A stretch of 14,133 bases of DNA, from assembly GCA_021824055.1 (NCBI GenBank), contig JAKALV010000059.1:1-14133 (forward strand), written 5' to 3'. Of the stretch, positions 13,594 to 14,133 are shown one piece after another. The notes below the pieces were generated by a model, which was not told where the DNA came from, made no database searches, and worked only from the letters and a program-made list of their open reading frames with translations. The position numbers and the translations under genes are program-made. Position 1 is the stretch's first letter; each line of letters begins with the position of its first letter. This DNA comes from Acidobacteriota bacterium. GTDB taxonomy: Bacteria > Acidobacteriota > Vicinamibacteria > Vicinamibacterales > SCN-69-37.

Positions 13594-14133
13594 TCAGGAC
13601 GGGCGCCTCACGTTTTCCACCGGCACTTCCACTCGATCGCCCCACTCCTTCCACGAGCCCGTGTAGTTGCGCACGCGCGGATAGCCGAGGATCCGCAGCG
13701 CAACGTACGCGTGCGCGGCGCGGTAGCCGCCCTGACAGTAGGTCACCACTTCCTTGTCGGGCGTCACACCCTGCGCTTCGTACATCGCGCTGAGCTCAGC
13801 CGCGGGCTTGAACCGGCCGTCGGCCTGCAAATTGTTCGTCCACTCCAGATGCACCGCGCCCGGAATGGCGCCGCCGCGCCGGGCGCGCACGGCTTCGCCG
13901 TAGTACTCCGCGTCGGTGCGAGTGTCGACGATGGCGGTCTCCGGCTTGCCGAGTTGCGCGAAGACCTGCCGCCAGGTCGCGAGCTTCGAGGCGTCGGGAT
14001 CGCCGTGCCAGGTGCCGGGCTCCGGCGTCACGCACTCCGTGGTCACCGGCTTTCCGGCCGCGGCCCACACTTGATAGCCGCCGTCCAGCATCTGAACGGA
14101 CGGATGGCCGAGATACTCGAGAAACCAGAACAC
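13594..14133 (-). CDS. Thiosulfate/3-mercaptopyruvate sulfurtransferase (tandem rhodanese), N-terminus outside window
   Basis: The frame is open to the window edge; 179 C-terminal residues are visible. They begin with the end of a first, non-catalytic rhodanese domain (LGHPSVQMLDGGYQVWAAAG), followed by the catalytic second domain (~50-179): IVDTRTDAEYYGE (68-80), GAIPGAVHLEWTNN (88-101) and the active loop with C133 in TYCQGGYRAAHAY. WKEWGD near the end is typical of the SseA/TST class. The enzyme moves sulfane sulfur from thiosulfate or 3-mercaptopyruvate to a thiophilic acceptor. The six-residue loop CQGGYR differs from the classical CRKG-type loops, so the donor is uncertain. It is first in line before the M20 dipeptidase and DinB genes. 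Confidence 0.88.
   Translation of the reverse strand: MFWFLEYLGHPSVQMLDGGYQVWAAAGKPVTTECVTPEPGTWHGDPDASKLATWRQVFAQLGKPETAIVDTRTDAEYYGEAVRARRGGAIPGAVHLEWTNNLQADGRFKPAAELSAMYEAQGVTPDKEVVTYCQGGYRAAHAYVALRILGYPRVRNYTGSWKEWGDRVEVPVENVRRPS

Overview
The window is GC-rich bacterial chromosome, densely packed with long open frames and showing 2-18 nt to about 285 nt between genes. It carries no rRNA, tRNA, transposase, phage or CRISPR. The gene set (an E. coli-style pntA/pntB pair, a cystathionine beta-synthase with CBS domains, a secreted ThuA-domain protein, M28 and M20 peptidases, a TPR protein with the kinase/regulator type of C-terminus) and a TonB-C remnant resemble what I associate with Acidobacteriota of the Vicinamibacteria type. 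That placement is inference from protein style, not from a marker gene.

Layout. 1-360: the 3' end of a TPR protein. 370-1365: an aldo/keto reductase. 1366-1440: a convergent hairpin. 1441-4455 (minus): pntB and pntA, the two subunits of the proton-translocating NAD(P) transhydrogenase. 4604-5143 (plus): a CcdC/DUF1453-type membrane protein, divergent from pntA. 5144-5428: a 246-bp nested palindromic element filling a convergent intergenic gap. 5429-6820 (minus): cystathionine beta-synthase. 6839-8263 (minus): an M28 metallopeptidase lipoprotein. 8264-9204: a gene-poor scar with an AATC/G-run tandem repeat, a TonB C-terminal-domain fragment, and a multiply deleted HerA-like (DUF853/YjgR) helicase remnant. 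9238-11400 (plus): a secreted ThuA-domain protein and a secreted M20 peptidase. 11401-11690: a TetR regulator remnant. 11691-14133 (minus): a rhodanese (incomplete at the window edge), an M20 dipeptidase and a DinB-fold protein, probably one operon; the last two share an ATGA stop/start overlap.

How the genes work together. There is no single pathway. PntAB (NADPH supply), the aldo/keto reductase (NADPH user), CBS and rhodanese (sulfur metabolism) are housekeeping redox and sulfur functions. Three metallopeptidases (one lipoprotein, one secreted, one cytoplasmic) suit an organism that feeds on peptides.

Two things stand out. (1) A 246-bp nested inverted repeat at 5155-5400, whose inner part can fold as a four-way cloverleaf around a perfect 33-bp stem; it looks like a REP/MITE-type element or a structured RNA. 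(2) Five gene starts (370, 6820, 9238, 10129, 13567) each have a TANNNT hexamer exactly 6 nt upstream of the start codon, which predicts leaderless mRNAs and fixes several start choices. I see no obvious new multi-gene defence or biosynthetic system.
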